The translations under genes and the position numbers were made by a program. Source: a virus. Taken from it: a DNA stretch of 64,000 nucleotides. The notes beneath the pieces were generated by a model. The model did no database searches. It was not told the DNA's origin and was given only the letters and a program-made list of their open reading frames with translations. Within the stretch, counting starts at the first letter, position 1. Every line of letters starts with the position of its first letter. The stretch is from the IMG/VR virus record IMGVR_UViG_3300037459_000160, positions 1 through 64,000 of that record. One strand, given 5' to 3'. Below, in pieces: positions 1 through 7,192 of this stretch.

Positions 1-497
1 GGCACAACACCAAAAAGAGATCCCCCCACAACACCCCTCCCGTCGAGTTAATCCCCCCATTTAATACCCCCCATATCTGCCCCGCCAGGGGGTCAATTCA
101 ATATCCCCCCTTGGGTAGCATTTTGCCCATTTCGCGGGCACACAAAAAAGACTCCCCCCACCCCCTTAGAGTGTGTGCCCGAGCCCACGCCCATTAGCTC
201 ACTCATTTCCTAGCAGATATTCATATGATGTAGCTATGCAGCTATGTATAGGGATTTACCAGCATTCGCGGGCACAACAAAAGGGATATTTATAGGGTAG
301 GACAGTAGGGATATGTAGGACGATTTGGTAGCTAGTAGCTAGGTTACTAGGCAGCGTAGAAGTACGTCATTCATTGGACTTTTGGTACGAGCCTTTTTGC
401 TATGGAAAAAGGTTATTGGCTTATCGTCTTTATCGAATATCCCCCCATCATATATCACATAATCAATAGCGATGCGGGCAGCACAAAGAAGACTTAC
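1..497 (+). repeat. degenerate dispersed repeat, four units
   Basis: Four related units begin near 1, 137, 271 and 476. Each has a GGCACAACA-like start followed by an A-rich stretch and GA(T/C). Units 1 and 2 then run into C6; unit 4 reaches CCCC about 25 bases further on; unit 3 lacks the C-run. Spacing is roughly 130-205 bases. Function unknown. Confidence 0.45.
392..412. repeat. inverted repeat
   Basis: CCTTTTT at 392-398 is complementary to AAAAAGG at 406-412 across a 7-base loop. It could form a small hairpin in the non-coding region. No T-run follows, so it is not a clear terminator. Confidence 0.35.
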
Positions 498-748
498 GAC
501 AATACCCCCTCCCCCCTAGAGAGCACGCTGTACACTACTATTTTTGCTGATTTGCTAAGCACTTAATCGACGTAAGTGTTAAATGTCTATGCAGTATTCA
601 CGCTAATTTTAAGTGAAAGTTTCCGGGGCTCGCCGATTTGAAACAGCGTGTCCAGATCGGCCCGGATCGGGCGTGAACCCCGGACGTATGTCTTTTTGTT
701 TTTGTGGGTTTTTCTTGTTTCGTGGGGCCTATAATAAATGGGGCTGAA

Positions 749-762
749 TGAACCCGGGTTCA
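749..762. promoter_or_regulatory. palindrome TGAACCCGGGTTCA (operator-like family)
   Basis: This is a perfect 14-bp palindrome about 45 bases upstream of the 809 gene. It belongs to the dispersed family with consensus near GTGAACCCGGTTTCAC. A TATAAT hexamer lies at 730-735 just upstream, but no good -35 is seen at standard spacing. Confidence 0.5.
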
Positions 763-808
763 CTTTCTCGGGATCGGTATTAAATCGCGGGCATGGAGGG
801 CCGAGAGT

Positions 809-1198
809 GTGCGAATATTCTTTTTCGTTATTGCGTTGTCTCTCGTGGGCGATATCTCGCGGGCGGATATTCCCATAAATGACCGGGACAAAATCGCGGG
901 CCTGTACATCCAAACGCATACCGTGGAAATAAACCACGTTAAGGGACCGGGCAAAGGAACACGCTCTTTCGTGATCATCCGAGACCGTTTCGGGAATATC
1001 ACGGATTGGGCATGGCTCAAGGAAGTTTCGTTTTCTCTTAAGAATGAAATGTTTTGGAAGATTTCACGTAGGGTTTACCGCGTGCGTTTCGATCGGCTCA
1101 CGGTCTCGCGGACCAACTACGATGTTGAGATTGCAGAGCGGAGTAAATTGCCGAGGAAATATCGTGTTTCGGTGTTTACAAAACGAAAGGCCCCTTGA
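809..1198 (+). CDS. hypothetical secreted protein
   Basis: This 129-residue protein starts at GTG, 8 bases after a GGAGGG ribosome binding site at 795-800. Residues 1-20 form a short signal-peptide-like segment (MRIFFFVIALSLVGD then SRA), suggesting export. The rest is rich in Arg, Lys and aromatic residues with alternating polar and hydrophobic stretches. No family is recognised. It is preceded by one copy of the palindromic operator-like motif. Confidence 0.6.
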   Translation: MRIFFFVIALSLVGDISRADIPINDRDKIAGLYIQTHTVEINHVKGPGKGTRSFVIIRDRFGNITDWAWLKEVSFSLKNEMFWKISRRVYRVRFDRLTVSRTNYDVEIAERSKLPRKYRVSVFTKRKAP

Positions 1199-1351
1199 TT
1201 TTTTCAAATCAAGGAATAGGCGTATCGTTGACCCGGGAATCCTGTTCCTTTTGACCCCGAAATAATATTCCGCCGAAAATAATTCGCGAGAACGGTAGAG
1301 ATATGGTGGAACGGGAAAATAAAGAGCTTGCTAGCACATCCTGATTGCTGT

Positions 1352-1582
1352 ATGGTCTACGTAATTACTACGTTCTCGCGATTTCCTGTATTGCTCTGGT
1401 TTCCGGTCAACGGTTTTTTACCCGTTGGTGATAAACGCGGGAAACCGCTGAGTATAGCAGAGGCAGCATTAGGGATCGCGGGCGAGAGGGTGTTTTGCGA
1501 AATTAGAGGGCGGAAGGAAAATCCGGGTAAATGTTGGCTAGCCTACTTTTTCCGAAATCGTGTTTCTAGGCCGAGTAAGTAA
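1352..1582 (+). CDS. hypothetical protein, doubtful
   Basis: An open frame of 76 residues from ATG 1352; an in-frame TTG lies at 1328. No strong ribosome binding site is visible for either. The N-terminus is hydrophobic with aromatic residues and the C-terminus is basic (ending NRVSRPSK). Composition is plausible for a real small protein, but nothing else supports it. The gaps 1199-1351 and 1583-1676 hold no other gene. Confidence 0.3.
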   Translation: MVYVITTFSRFPVLLWFPVNGFLPVGDKRGKPLSIAEAALGIAGERVFCEIRGRKENPGKCWLAYFFRNRVSRPSK

Positions 1583-1676
1583 ACGGGCCGTACTGGATTT
1601 CCAGAGAGACGCAAATATACTTCTAACGTGCCGGCCCTCTCGATTTTTTTTTGACCTTTAACCTAAGGAATGAACG

Positions 1677-2129
1677 ATGCCTCAAGAAACCGTAACAATT
1701 GCCGGGATGCCTGAAATTTGGTCAAGCGATATTTCGTTTTTCCCAAGCGATGTTTCGGCAGCCTTTGCAAAGTGGGCCGTTAAACAATCCCCGTTTTGTA
1801 CGCCTCAAAACCTTACTAATGCGATTGAGTACGTTCAAGAACACGCGGAAACGTGGGTTGAACGTGAGGATTTCCAAGCCCCTCAAATACGATTGGTGCG
1901 GCTCAATTGCCGCGAGGTTCATAAACGCCTTGAGGAATTCTTTGAGCGAACACCCGTTATTGAAGCGTGGAACCATCCGAAATCGGGAAAGGAACAAGCG
2001 TTTTATGGAGGGGATCGGCAGGGCAATTATCAAAGCCCCGATGATGACATTATTGACCTTGGAGCGTTGGCCCGTAATGTTGCCCATGACCTTGCGTTGT
2101 GGCACATTTATGACCGAGCCCACGATTAA
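1677..2129 (+). CDS. hypothetical protein
   Basis: A 150-residue acidic protein begins at ATG 1677 after a TAAGGAA ribosome binding site. It has no membrane segment. It is rich in Glu, Asp, Trp and His and looks like a soluble alpha-helical phage protein. No family is recognised. It is the first clearly coding gene of the rightward accessory array and lies just upstream of the tRNA-like element. Confidence 0.75.
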   Translation: MPQETVTIAGMPEIWSSDISFFPSDVSAAFAKWAVKQSPFCTPQNLTNAIEYVQEHAETWVEREDFQAPQIRLVRLNCREVHKRLEEFFERTPVIEAWNHPKSGKEQAFYGGDRQGNYQSPDDDIIDLGALARNVAHDLALWHIYDRAHD

Positions 2130-2135
2130 AGTATA

Positions 2136-2235
2136 GGCTCCGTGACGAAATGGCAAACGTTGGTAGAGCAAGATAATGTTCTACTGCCCGATACGGTAAT
2201 AGGTCGGGATTGCAGGTTCAAGTCCTGCCGGAGCC
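2136..2235 (+). tRNA. atypical tRNA-like element, anticodon not assignable
   Basis: The ends are tRNA-like: a 7-bp acceptor stem (GGCTCCG 2136-2142 with CGGAGCC 2229-2235) and a perfect T-arm (GCAGG-TTCAAGT-CCTGC, 2212-2228). A 3-bp D-stem can form (ACG 2145-2147 with CGT 2158-2160) around a GG-containing loop. A long second arm CCCGA/TCGGG (2187-2191 with 2204-2208) resembles the variable arm of a class II tRNA. The arm in the anticodon position is abnormal: GTAGAGC pairs with GTTCTAC as a 7-8 bp stem, and the loop has no U33-like position. No CCA is encoded and the base after the stem is T. It may be a degenerate or repurposed tRNA. Confidence 0.5.
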
Positions 2236-2319
2236 TTTAGCAGTTTGGCCCATGGCCGGCCGATAATCGAAACGTCTTAACTCTTGGGGCCCATCGTTCA
2301 AAATTGAGGGAGAAACGTG

Positions 2320-2535
2320 ATGGCCAAAAATAGAGCCAGAAAAAAACCTAATGACTTGAAAAAGGTACCGACTAACATTGCACTCAAGCCGCAATTGATC
2401 AAACGGGTACGTGTCGTTGCCGCTAGAAATCTTGAGCAAGTTACCGACGTAATGGAGCGTTTGATTTTAGCGGGCATAATTGATGAAGAGTTGCAAGCCG
2501 AGGCGAATCAAAACGCTCGGCCTAACCCAAGGTGA
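2320..2535 (+). CDS. small ribbon-helix-helix-like protein
   Basis: This 71-residue protein has a basic N-terminus followed by a beta-strand (TNIALKP) and two helices, the pattern of an Arc/MetJ-type ribbon-helix-helix DNA-binding fold. It is a paralogue of the 3152 gene: both end in EELQAEAN-x-NARP. ATG 2320 is preferred over the overlapping GTG 2317 because of spacing to GAGGGAG. A dimeric repressor role is inferred from fold only. Confidence 0.65.
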   Translation: MAKNRARKKPNDLKKVPTNIALKPQLIKRVRVVAARNLEQVTDVMERLILAGIIDEELQAEANQNARPNPR

Positions 2536-2542
2536 GTAAGCG

Positions 2543-3127
2543 ATGAGATGGTCTTTACCTGAATATTGGCAAGGTGTTGGCGATTTGGTTGCGTGTTTTG
2601 TTGTCATTCAAATCATCTGGTTTGTTTTACAGTTTGCCAGGACCCAAGCCCGAGCCCACGCCCGCGAGAAACGTCAATCGACAGCCCCGCCAATCATGAT
2701 GCCGGGCGGCCCAAATCCGGCAATTTTGAACCGGGCTCCCCCCACGGTTGAACCCAAGCAGGCTTGGTACGCCATTTCTTTAATTTCCGATGAACGCCAG
2801 CGACAAATAGACGTTGAGGGTTGGACGGCCGAGCATGACGACAAGCACGATAAGGGAGAAATGGCAAAAGCGGCGGCCGTTTATGCAACGATAACTCAAG
2901 AAACGGGGTTCCGCATATTTGAATCCCCATTACAGCATGGTTGGCCGTGGGGTATTGATTGGCTTAGGCCGTTTGCCGAGCCCCCGGCAGATGATCCCCG
3001 ATTTGATTACTCGTTTCCCCACGTTGATCGGTTGCGGTGTTTGGTAAAAGCCGGGGCCCTAATCGCGGCAGAGATTGACCGCGTGTTGCGATTGAAGGAA
3101 AAAGAGTGGAACGAAAATGAATCCTGA
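2543..3127 (+). CDS. membrane-anchored phage protein with EGW-HDD domain
   Basis: 194 residues. Residues about 10-32 form a hydrophobic membrane segment, followed by a Pro/Ala-rich linker. From about residue 78 the sequence carries the pattern ER-x-RQI-x3-EGWT-x2-HDD-x2-H-x2-GEM, then PWGIDWLRP and LVKAGALIAAEIDR. This soluble domain is widespread in phages and is usually unannotated or loosely compared with nucleotide diphosphohydrolases. That function is not established here. The N-terminal membrane anchor is less usual. It lies between two paralogous ribbon-helix-helix genes. Confidence 0.7.
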   Translation: MRWSLPEYWQGVGDLVACFVVIQIIWFVLQFARTQARAHAREKRQSTAPPIMMPGGPNPAILNRAPPTVEPKQAWYAISLISDERQRQIDVEGWTAEHDDKHDKGEMAKAAAVYATITQETGFRIFESPLQHGWPWGIDWLRPFAEPPADDPRFDYSFPHVDRLRCLVKAGALIAAEIDRVLRLKEKEWNENES

Positions 3128-3151
3128 CCCAAAACAATTGAGGAGAGAGAT

Positions 3152-3367
3152 ATGGCACGAGAAAAACTTAGCGATCTGGAAAAAGTGCATGTTCACATTA
3201 GGTTGACTCCTGCGATGTTCAATCGAATCCGGCGAATTGCGGGAATCAATTTTGAAACTATATCCGAGGTAATGGCCCGAATGGTTTTGGCTTCCTTGGA
3301 TGAGGAAGAATTGCAAGCCGAGGCAAACAGGAATGCCCGGCCTAAGACTACTCGCGAGATTTCATGA
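3152..3367 (+). CDS. small ribbon-helix-helix-like protein, paralogue
   Basis: 71 residues, starting at ATG 3152 after GGAGAGA. The strand-helix-helix pattern (VHIRLTPAMFNRIRRIAG, then a second helix) and the C-terminal EELQAEANRNARP match the 2320 gene, so the two arose by duplication. Probable DNA-binding regulator. Its stop overlaps the start of the next gene by 4 bases (ATGA), indicating translational coupling. Confidence 0.7.
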   Translation: MAREKLSDLEKVHVHIRLTPAMFNRIRRIAGINFETISEVMARMVLASLDEEELQAEANRNARPKTTREIS

Positions 3368-3528
3368 AAAGTAAATTCGGTATTGAGATCCCCGCCAAAG
3401 AACAGGAACACCGTGAGTTTTTGGTATCTCAAGATATTTGCCCCGAGTGCGGTGGGGAATTGGATACCGGATTTGAGTGTAACGATTGTGGATTTGACGC
3501 GAACCAAGGCGAGAATCCTACGGGCTAA
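3364..3528 (+). CDS. small zinc-ribbon protein
   Basis: A 54-residue protein whose ATG overlaps the stop of the preceding gene. It has two cysteine knuckles, CPECGG and CNDCG, about 12 residues apart, forming a probable zinc ribbon. Residues before the ribbon are charged and helical. Function is unknown; such proteins commonly act as small nucleic-acid or protein-binding modules in phages. Confidence 0.65.
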   Translation: MKSKFGIEIPAKEQEHREFLVSQDICPECGGELDTGFECNDCGFDANQGENPTG

Positions 3529-3618
3529 GTGTCAATGTCAACGATCCCTGAAATAGAGGAAACGGGATTGGCAATTCTCGCTCTTTAATCTTAACCCCTA
3601 ACCCCGAGGAATCTAAAA

Positions 3619-3903
3619 ATGGACGACGGAAACGACCCCAAAAGAACCGCCCGAGTAATTCCGGCCGCCGCTGAAATGAGCAACCTTGAGAATGCGTTAC
3701 AATTGCTCGCCGAGAGCTTGACGCATTTACAGGAAAGACTTGAGCCGACATTATCGCCCGATAGTGGCCGGGCAGCCGAGGAACCTGATAAGATGCCCGA
3801 GGAACAGTTTTCGCCGTTGGTTTTATACCTCAAAGGTTGTAGCACGAAAGTGCATCGTCAAGTAGCGAGGATAAATGAGCTTGGGGAACGGCTCGAAATT
3901 TGA
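3619..3903 (+). CDS. hypothetical helical protein
   Basis: 94 residues from ATG 3619 after a CCGAGGAA ribosome binding site. Residues about 18-45 (heptad-like Leu pattern) and 70-94 look helical, possibly coiled coil, separated by a Pro/Glu-rich linker. No family is recognised. Confidence 0.65.
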   Translation: MDDGNDPKRTARVIPAAAEMSNLENALQLLAESLTHLQERLEPTLSPDSGRAAEEPDKMPEEQFSPLVLYLKGCSTKVHRQVARINELGERLEI

Positions 3904-3906
3904 CGC

Positions 3907-3934
3907 TTGACAATTTTTCCGCATTCGGTATAGT
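3907..3934 (+). promoter_or_regulatory. sigma70-like promoter
   Basis: TTGACA (3907-3912), 16-bp spacer, TATAGT (3929-3934). The spacer contains TTTCCGCATTCGG, close to TTTCCGGGTTCGG in the promoters at 14798 and 16389. It should drive the duplicated genes at 3981 and 4347. Confidence 0.65.
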
Positions 3935-3948
3935 TGAGGCAGTTTGTA

Positions 3949-3993
3949 ATTTTTAACCCCGTAATTTTTGGAGAAAAACGATGCCGAAGTACA
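3949..3993 (+). repeat. duplicated leader, copy 1
   Basis: This leader and the first codons of the 3981 gene are almost identical to 4314-4359. It carries TTTTTAACCCCGTAA followed by TTTTGGAG and ATGCCGAAGTA. The identity across leader plus start shows a tandem duplication of the whole gene unit. Confidence 0.7.
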
Positions 3994-4301
3994 AAGTGAA
4001 ATTGCAACGACCCGTTACCGAGGATATTGAGGTTGAGATTGAGGCTCCCGACAAACGATCGGCTACGGGGGTGGCCGCCGATCAAACCAACAAAAGATTG
4101 CCGGGCCTTCCCTGGATTGTTCTTACGCGTGAGGAAATACCCGAGCCTTTGCTCTATACAGGCATTGTGAGAACTTCAAATGCCGAAACTCTCTTGCGGT
4201 ATTACAAGAAATGCACGCGGGCCGATTGCAAGGCCGAGGCAGAAGCGGCGGGAGAGACGTTGGTTTACCTATTTGAGGGCCACGTTACGCCGATTAGTTG
4301 A
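3981..4301 (+). CDS. hypothetical protein, tandem duplicate A
   Basis: 106 residues. It starts MPKYKVKLQRP, then has a beta-rich N-terminal half (alternating Val/Glu) and a C-terminal helical part ending E-x-L-VYLFEGHV. The 4347 gene shares the start, the LQRP strand, the PEP-motif middle and the LFEGH end, so the two are tandem duplicates. The N-terminus resembles small single-domain proteins that bind partners through a beta-sheet, but no function can be assigned. Confidence 0.75.
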   Translation: MPKYKVKLQRPVTEDIEVEIEAPDKRSATGVAADQTNKRLPGLPWIVLTREEIPEPLLYTGIVRTSNAETLLRYYKKCTRADCKAEAEAAGETLVYLFEGHVTPIS

Positions 4302-4313
4302 TGGCAAATTACG

Positions 4314-4359
4314 AATTTTTAACCCCGTAACTTTTGGAGAAAAACGATGCCGAAGTACG
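4314..4359 (+). repeat. duplicated leader, copy 2
   Basis: Second copy of the leader at 3949-3993, with a single clear change (TAACTTTTGG for TAATTTTTGG) in the conserved part. It contains the GGAG ribosome binding site of the 4347 gene. Confidence 0.7.
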
Positions 4360-4730
4360 TAGTGACTTTACAGCGACCTTTGTTTGAGGTTAGGACTGTT
4401 GTGGTTGAGGAATCCAAAGGTCATGCGTCTTATTCTGCCGAGGATACGGCAAATAAAAACCTTGACCACCACGAGCCTAAATGGGAAGCTACGGGGATGA
4501 AACCCTTGCCCGAACCTCAGCCGTTTACGGCGGTAGTTACGGGCAACAATCAAGATCCGTTTTTGCGACAGTTTACCGAGTTTTCGCGGGTTGAGTGTGA
4601 GCAAAGGTGTCAAGGTGCGGGACAAACTTTGCTCTTTTTGTTTGAGGGTCACTTAGAGCAAGCTGATGGTGTGGGCTCTAAACCTCTTGCAGCCTACCCG
4701 CACGCCCGCGAGGGCGGAAGTATAGGCTGA
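4347..4730 (+). CDS. hypothetical protein, tandem duplicate B
   Basis: 127 residues, paralogue of the 3981 gene: same MPKY start, LQRP strand, a PLPEP motif, two cysteines (RVECEQRCQG) aligned with those of copy A, and LFEGHLE near the end. It has about 20 extra C-terminal residues rich in Gly and Ala that read through an ACGCCCGCGAG repeat. Function unknown. Confidence 0.75.
   Translation: MPKYVVTLQRPLFEVRTVVVEESKGHASYSAEDTANKNLDHHEPKWEATGMKPLPEPQPFTAVVTGNNQDPFLRQFTEFSRVECEQRCQGAGQTLLFLFEGHLEQADGVGSKPLAAYPHAREGGSIG
4694..4713 (+). repeat. CGCACGCCCGCGAG-type micro-repeat
   Basis: One of several copies of a GC-rich word family (CCCGCACGCCCGCGAGGGCG). Related copies are near 8222-8240, 14671-14740, 23863-23895, 29460-29490 and 43801-43835. 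Here it falls in the 3' end of the 4347 gene. Confidence 0.45.
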
Positions 4731-4900
4731 TTTGTAAGGCCGTGATCACCCGGGAAGGGCCGGAAACGGGCCGAGATTAGGGATTAGAGGAAGGGTCGTT
4801 AAACGTCGGCTAGACGGTCTTTCCGCCAAACGGTTTTGATAGGGTTTCGGGTTGACAAGTCGAAACGTCGAAAACAAAACCGAATCACCCTAACGGGCCG

Positions 4901-4918
4901 AACCCGACTGGGTTTTTT
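4901..4918 (+). terminator. terminator-like hairpin
   Basis: AACCC (4901-4905) pairs with GGGTT (4910-4914) around a 4-base loop and is followed by T4. It sits directly before the ribosome binding site of the 4937 gene. The rest of 4731-4936 contains no gene; a TTGACA at 4852-4857 lacks a clear -10. Confidence 0.5.
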
Positions 4919-4936
4919 GAGGAGAGATAACTTGTA

Positions 4937-5113
4937 ATGACTTGTCGGAAGTGCGGAAGTATGTACGGGGGCGATCCGGGGACAATTGGAAGTTGCCCGC
5001 GTTGTGAGGGCGAGCCCGAGATTCCAGATTATGCCCATTTTGTCGTGGGAATTGCGTTAGGGTTCTCTTTAGGGGTGGTGGTCGGAATTTGGGTTATAGA
5101 GTTTTTCAAGTAG
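4937..5113 (+). CDS. small zinc-ribbon membrane protein
   Basis: 58 residues from ATG 4937 after GAGGAGAG. It has two cysteine pairs (CRKCG near residue 3 and CPRCE near 21), then a single membrane segment of about 20 residues (FVVGIALGFSLGVVVGIWVI). It looks like a miniature zinc ribbon tethered to the membrane. Function unknown. Confidence 0.65.
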   Translation: MTCRKCGSMYGGDPGTIGSCPRCEGEPEIPDYAHFVVGIALGFSLGVVVGIWVIEFFK

Positions 5114-5121
5114 GGCGAGCA

Positions 5122-5391
5122 ATGGCCTTTTGTGAACACTTTAATTTTGATGCCTCGGTTGAGGTAAACCGGTTGGAGGATGTTGGGAAATTCCAAGCCG
5201 GCATTCGTATTGTGTGCCGGGATTGCGGGCAGCCCTTTAGATTCTTGGGCTTGCCTATGGGTGTGGATCTTGCGGGGGCAACAACAAATGGCGATGCAAC
5301 CGAAGCTCGAATGGCAATTGCTCCAAAAGATGAATCATGTTCGGGTTTAGAGGGGCCGGCCGGTTTTGCAATTAGGAAACCTTTGAATTGA
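5122..5391 (+). CDS. conserved phage protein with CRDCG motif
   Basis: 89 residues from ATG 5122; an in-frame TTG at 5089 would overlap the previous gene. The pattern C-x-H near the start, a charged VNRLEDVGKFQA segment, then CRDCGQPFRFLGLPMG and EARMAIAP is a conserved family common in phages of many hosts. Cys and His probably bind zinc. The function of the family is unknown to me. Confidence 0.75.
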   Translation: MAFCEHFNFDASVEVNRLEDVGKFQAGIRIVCRDCGQPFRFLGLPMGVDLAGATTNGDATEARMAIAPKDESCSGLEGPAGFAIRKPLN

Positions 5392-5403
5392 GAGGGCGAG
5401 AAC

Positions 5404-5748
5404 ATGGCGGGAAAATTAAGCGACTTGAAAGTACGTTTGCGGGCAGCAAAAGAAACGGTACCTCTTGAGGAATACCTTTTGAGGTACGCGGTACTTGACG
5501 GGCATGGTAATTTGGACGGGCATTTCATACCGATCAACATTGCCCGCATCGCGTGCGAGCATTTGATACACGATGAGCTTGAGGTTACGCTTGACGATGA
5601 GCAAGCGGCCCACCAAGACACGTTGAGGCTTTTGGGCGAGCGAAATAAGGTGTTGGCCGATTGGCTCGTATGGGCCGAGAATACCGACCTTGCCGCGTGC
5701 CCGAGCGGGCGAGCGTTATTGGGATTAACTCGCGAGGCGTTGGGATGA
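5404..5748 (+). CDS. hypothetical protein
   Basis: 114 residues, soluble and largely helical, with no recognised domain. It follows the recurrent GAGAGGGCGAGAAC leader, which also precedes the 8035 gene. Its stop overlaps the next start (ATGA), indicating coupled translation. Confidence 0.75.
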   Translation: MAGKLSDLKVRLRAAKETVPLEEYLLRYAVLDGHGNLDGHFIPINIARIACEHLIHDELEVTLDDEQAAHQDTLRLLGERNKVLADWLVWAENTDLAACPSGRALLGLTREALG

Positions 5749-5990
5749 ACCAAAAAGAAAAACGGGCCGCCGATCTTGACCGGGCAGCCGCTTGGTTTTG
5801 CGGGCTCACCGATGAGCGAAAAGTTGAGGCGTTTAGCAATTGCCTCGGTTGGCTCATGGATTCGGAATACATCGGCGTACGATCCGAGCAAGAGATTGTG
5901 GAAGAATGGGAGAATGGCGAGCCCGCCCGCTCATATATGACGTTGAAGGCCCCTTACTTGCGTTCGTGCGGGGAGTCAATCATACAATGA
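5745..5990 (+). CDS. hypothetical protein
   Basis: 81 residues from ATG 5745, which overlaps the upstream stop. It is helical and acidic with a hydrophobic core motif around ACLGWLM-like residues (NCLGWLMDSEYIG). A longer upstream in-frame reading is rejected because it would overlap the preceding gene fully. No family is recognised. Confidence 0.65.
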   Translation: MNQKEKRAADLDRAAAWFCGLTDERKVEAFSNCLGWLMDSEYIGVRSEQEIVEEWENGEPARSYMTLKAPYLRSCGESIIQ

Positions 5991-6394
5991 ACGCTGATCA
6001 AATGATTGCCGAGTATGGCGATGAGGCGTATCACAAGGCCGTTGAGCTTGCGGTTGTGGGCGTGAGGGTTGAGGATAGCGGGGGAGCCGGAATCTATTCG
6101 GAAATTGCTATTGAACTAATGCAACGCGGGTACCACAAGAAAGGGCGAGACCGTGCCGGAAATGAAGTAACCAAGCCCGAGCTTTTGAGGGTTCGGGAAA
6201 TCTCCCATTCGGACAAACCCGCCGAGCTTATAACCGCAAGGTGGTTAAAATGGCGGCTCGGTCTTTTGGTGAGCGTTCTTATGGTGTCCGTTGGATCGGT
6301 TTTAATAGGGCAGGGTAATTACAACCCCGGTATCGGTTTGGCGATGTTGGGGGCTTGGTTGGTGGGAGCCCTTACAAAAAACGTGGAAGGATAA
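5987..6394 (+). CDS. hypothetical membrane protein
   Basis: 135 residues from ATG 5987 (ATGA overlap). A soluble N-terminal domain of about 80 residues is followed by two membrane segments (about 89-108 and 113-130). The C-terminal part, LIG-x-G-x-Y-x-PG-x-A-x-GAW-x2-GALT, is clearly related to the separate small protein at 9250. The shared membrane module was therefore duplicated and joined to different partners. Confidence 0.7.
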   Translation: MNADQMIAEYGDEAYHKAVELAVVGVRVEDSGGAGIYSEIAIELMQRGYHKKGRDRAGNEVTKPELLRVREISHSDKPAELITARWLKWRLGLLVSVLMVSVGSVLIGQGNYNPGIGLAMLGAWLVGALTKNVEG

Positions 6395-6400
6395 AAGACC

Positions 6401-6688
6401 GTGCCAGTAGGAAAGCACTTTGATGAGAGCAAAGGATCAAACGAACTTTTTATGGATGTTTGGTTGCTTGAGCAAATCGACCATTACAAAATTAGTTTTC
6501 GTGGTTGTGCCCGCAATCAAATTCCAGTACCGGCCAGCGATGAGGAAATTTACGGGCTCTTGATTATCATCCACAACATGCGGCGGGCGGATAAAATCTA
6601 TCGCGATAAACTCGCGTGGATCATTACAGGCACTTGGGTTGTTATAATTGCTCTGGTTGCTTTTGATCTTTTGATAGGGCTCAAGTGA
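6401..6688 (+). CDS. hypothetical tail-anchored membrane protein
   Basis: 95 residues from GTG 6401. The middle carries NELF-x-D-W-L-EQID and EEIYGLLIIIHNMRR, then one C-terminal membrane segment. The same sequence and layout form the C-terminal half of the 7189 protein, so the two are paralogues. Function unknown. Confidence 0.65.
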   Translation: MPVGKHFDESKGSNELFMDVWLLEQIDHYKISFRGCARNQIPVPASDEEIYGLLIIIHNMRRADKIYRDKLAWIITGTWVVIIALVAFDLLIGLK

Positions 6689-6697
6689 GCATCTCAA

Positions 6698-6713
6698 GTG
6701 AACCCGGTTGCAC
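6698..6713. promoter_or_regulatory. operator-like near-palindrome
   Basis: GTGAACCCGGTTGCAC lies between the 6401 and 6733 genes, about 20 bases before the ribosome binding site. It is a member of the dispersed 16-bp family. Confidence 0.55.
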
Positions 6714-6732
6714 AACTAAATTGAGGGGTAAA

Positions 6733-6942
6733 ATGAGTAAATTTCAAGATAATTTTGACATGACTATTGGTCGTTTGGACCGGGTTCTTTCCGAGTTGGT
6801 GAACTACGCCAAAGGAAAGAACGGGATCATGGATGAGGAAAACAAGCAGACTCTTAAGCACCATGCCGAGGATATGCAGGCCGCTGCTGAGTGCATTTTG
6901 AATAAGATTGGTAAAGATGTTGAGAGCACCCCGGCCGGATGA
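6733..6942 (+). CDS. hypothetical helical protein
   Basis: 69 residues from ATG 6733 after TTGAGGGG. It is all-helical and charged, with a four-helix or coiled-coil look and no membrane segment. An in-frame GTG at 6685 would read through the palindromic motif and is not favoured. Confidence 0.6.
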   Translation: MSKFQDNFDMTIGRLDRVLSELVNYAKGKNGIMDEENKQTLKHHAEDMQAAAECILNKIGKDVESTPAG

Positions 6943-7192
6943 GTCTAGTGATTACCATCGCGGGCACAAAATGAAACTGCTTGACGGTGTTTGGCTTTAT
7001 TGCGATACCGGGCAGCCCGTTAGCGATGATCCCGATAGACCTTGTGGGTATTGTGGGCTCGCGAACACGCCTGAGGGGCATGACGGTTGTCTTGGGGAAA
7101 TTCCGGGTGTTCGTAATGCCTGTTGCGGGCACGGCGAGGCGGGTTCGGCCTATGTCCAATTTAACGACGGAACACGACGGGGAAAAACGTGA
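6917..7192 (+). CDS. conserved phage protein with CGYCG and CCGHG motifs
   Basis: 91 residues from ATG 6917; ATG 6971 is an alternative, but the conserved YHRGH segment lies upstream of it. The pattern RGH-x9-W-x-Y-x-DTG-x-PV, PCGYCG, NTPEGHDGCLG, GVRNACCGHG and AYVQF is a well-conserved phage and prophage family. Many Cys and His residues suggest metal binding. The biochemical role is unknown. It overlaps both neighbours. Confidence 0.75.
   Translation: MLRAPRPDESSDYHRGHKMKLLDGVWLYCDTGQPVSDDPDRPCGYCGLANTPEGHDGCLGEIPGVRNACCGHGEAGSAYVQFNDGTRRGKT

Larger units (their letters stand above)
1..808. other. non-coding left region with C-runs
   Basis: No credible gene starts in this stretch. It is rich in runs of five or six C (for example near 20-27, 50-57 and 440-446) and in stop codons in all frames. 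A degenerate repeat (separate entry), an inverted repeat at 392-412 and a palindrome at 749-762 are the visible structure. It could be a regulatory or replication-associated region, or lie near a genome end; the sequence does not decide. Confidence 0.5.

Noticed and set aside
1-510. CRISPR array
   Set aside because: The C-run repeats are degenerate and unevenly spaced, and the intervening lengths (about 105-185 bases) do not fit spacers.
587-937. Minus-strand open frame of 116 codons at the left
   Set aside because: It overlaps the 809 gene, which has a good ribosome binding site and signal peptide. No supporting start signal is seen.
2136-2235. Canonical tRNA-Leu or tRNA-Ser
   Set aside because: The ends fit, but no 7-base anticodon loop with U33 can be drawn, so no amino acid is assigned.
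2136-2235. attB/attP-type tRNA integration site
   Set aside because: No integrase or duplicated tRNA end is present in the window.
4852-4880. Promoter at TTGACA 4852
   Set aside because: No -10-like hexamer lies 16-18 bases downstream.
5106-5891. Long minus-strand open frame of 261 codons
   Set aside because: It runs opposite to four overlapping, well-supported + strand genes with ribosome binding sites and ATGA junctions. Its translation is Ser/Pro/Arg-rich, typical of an antisense shadow.
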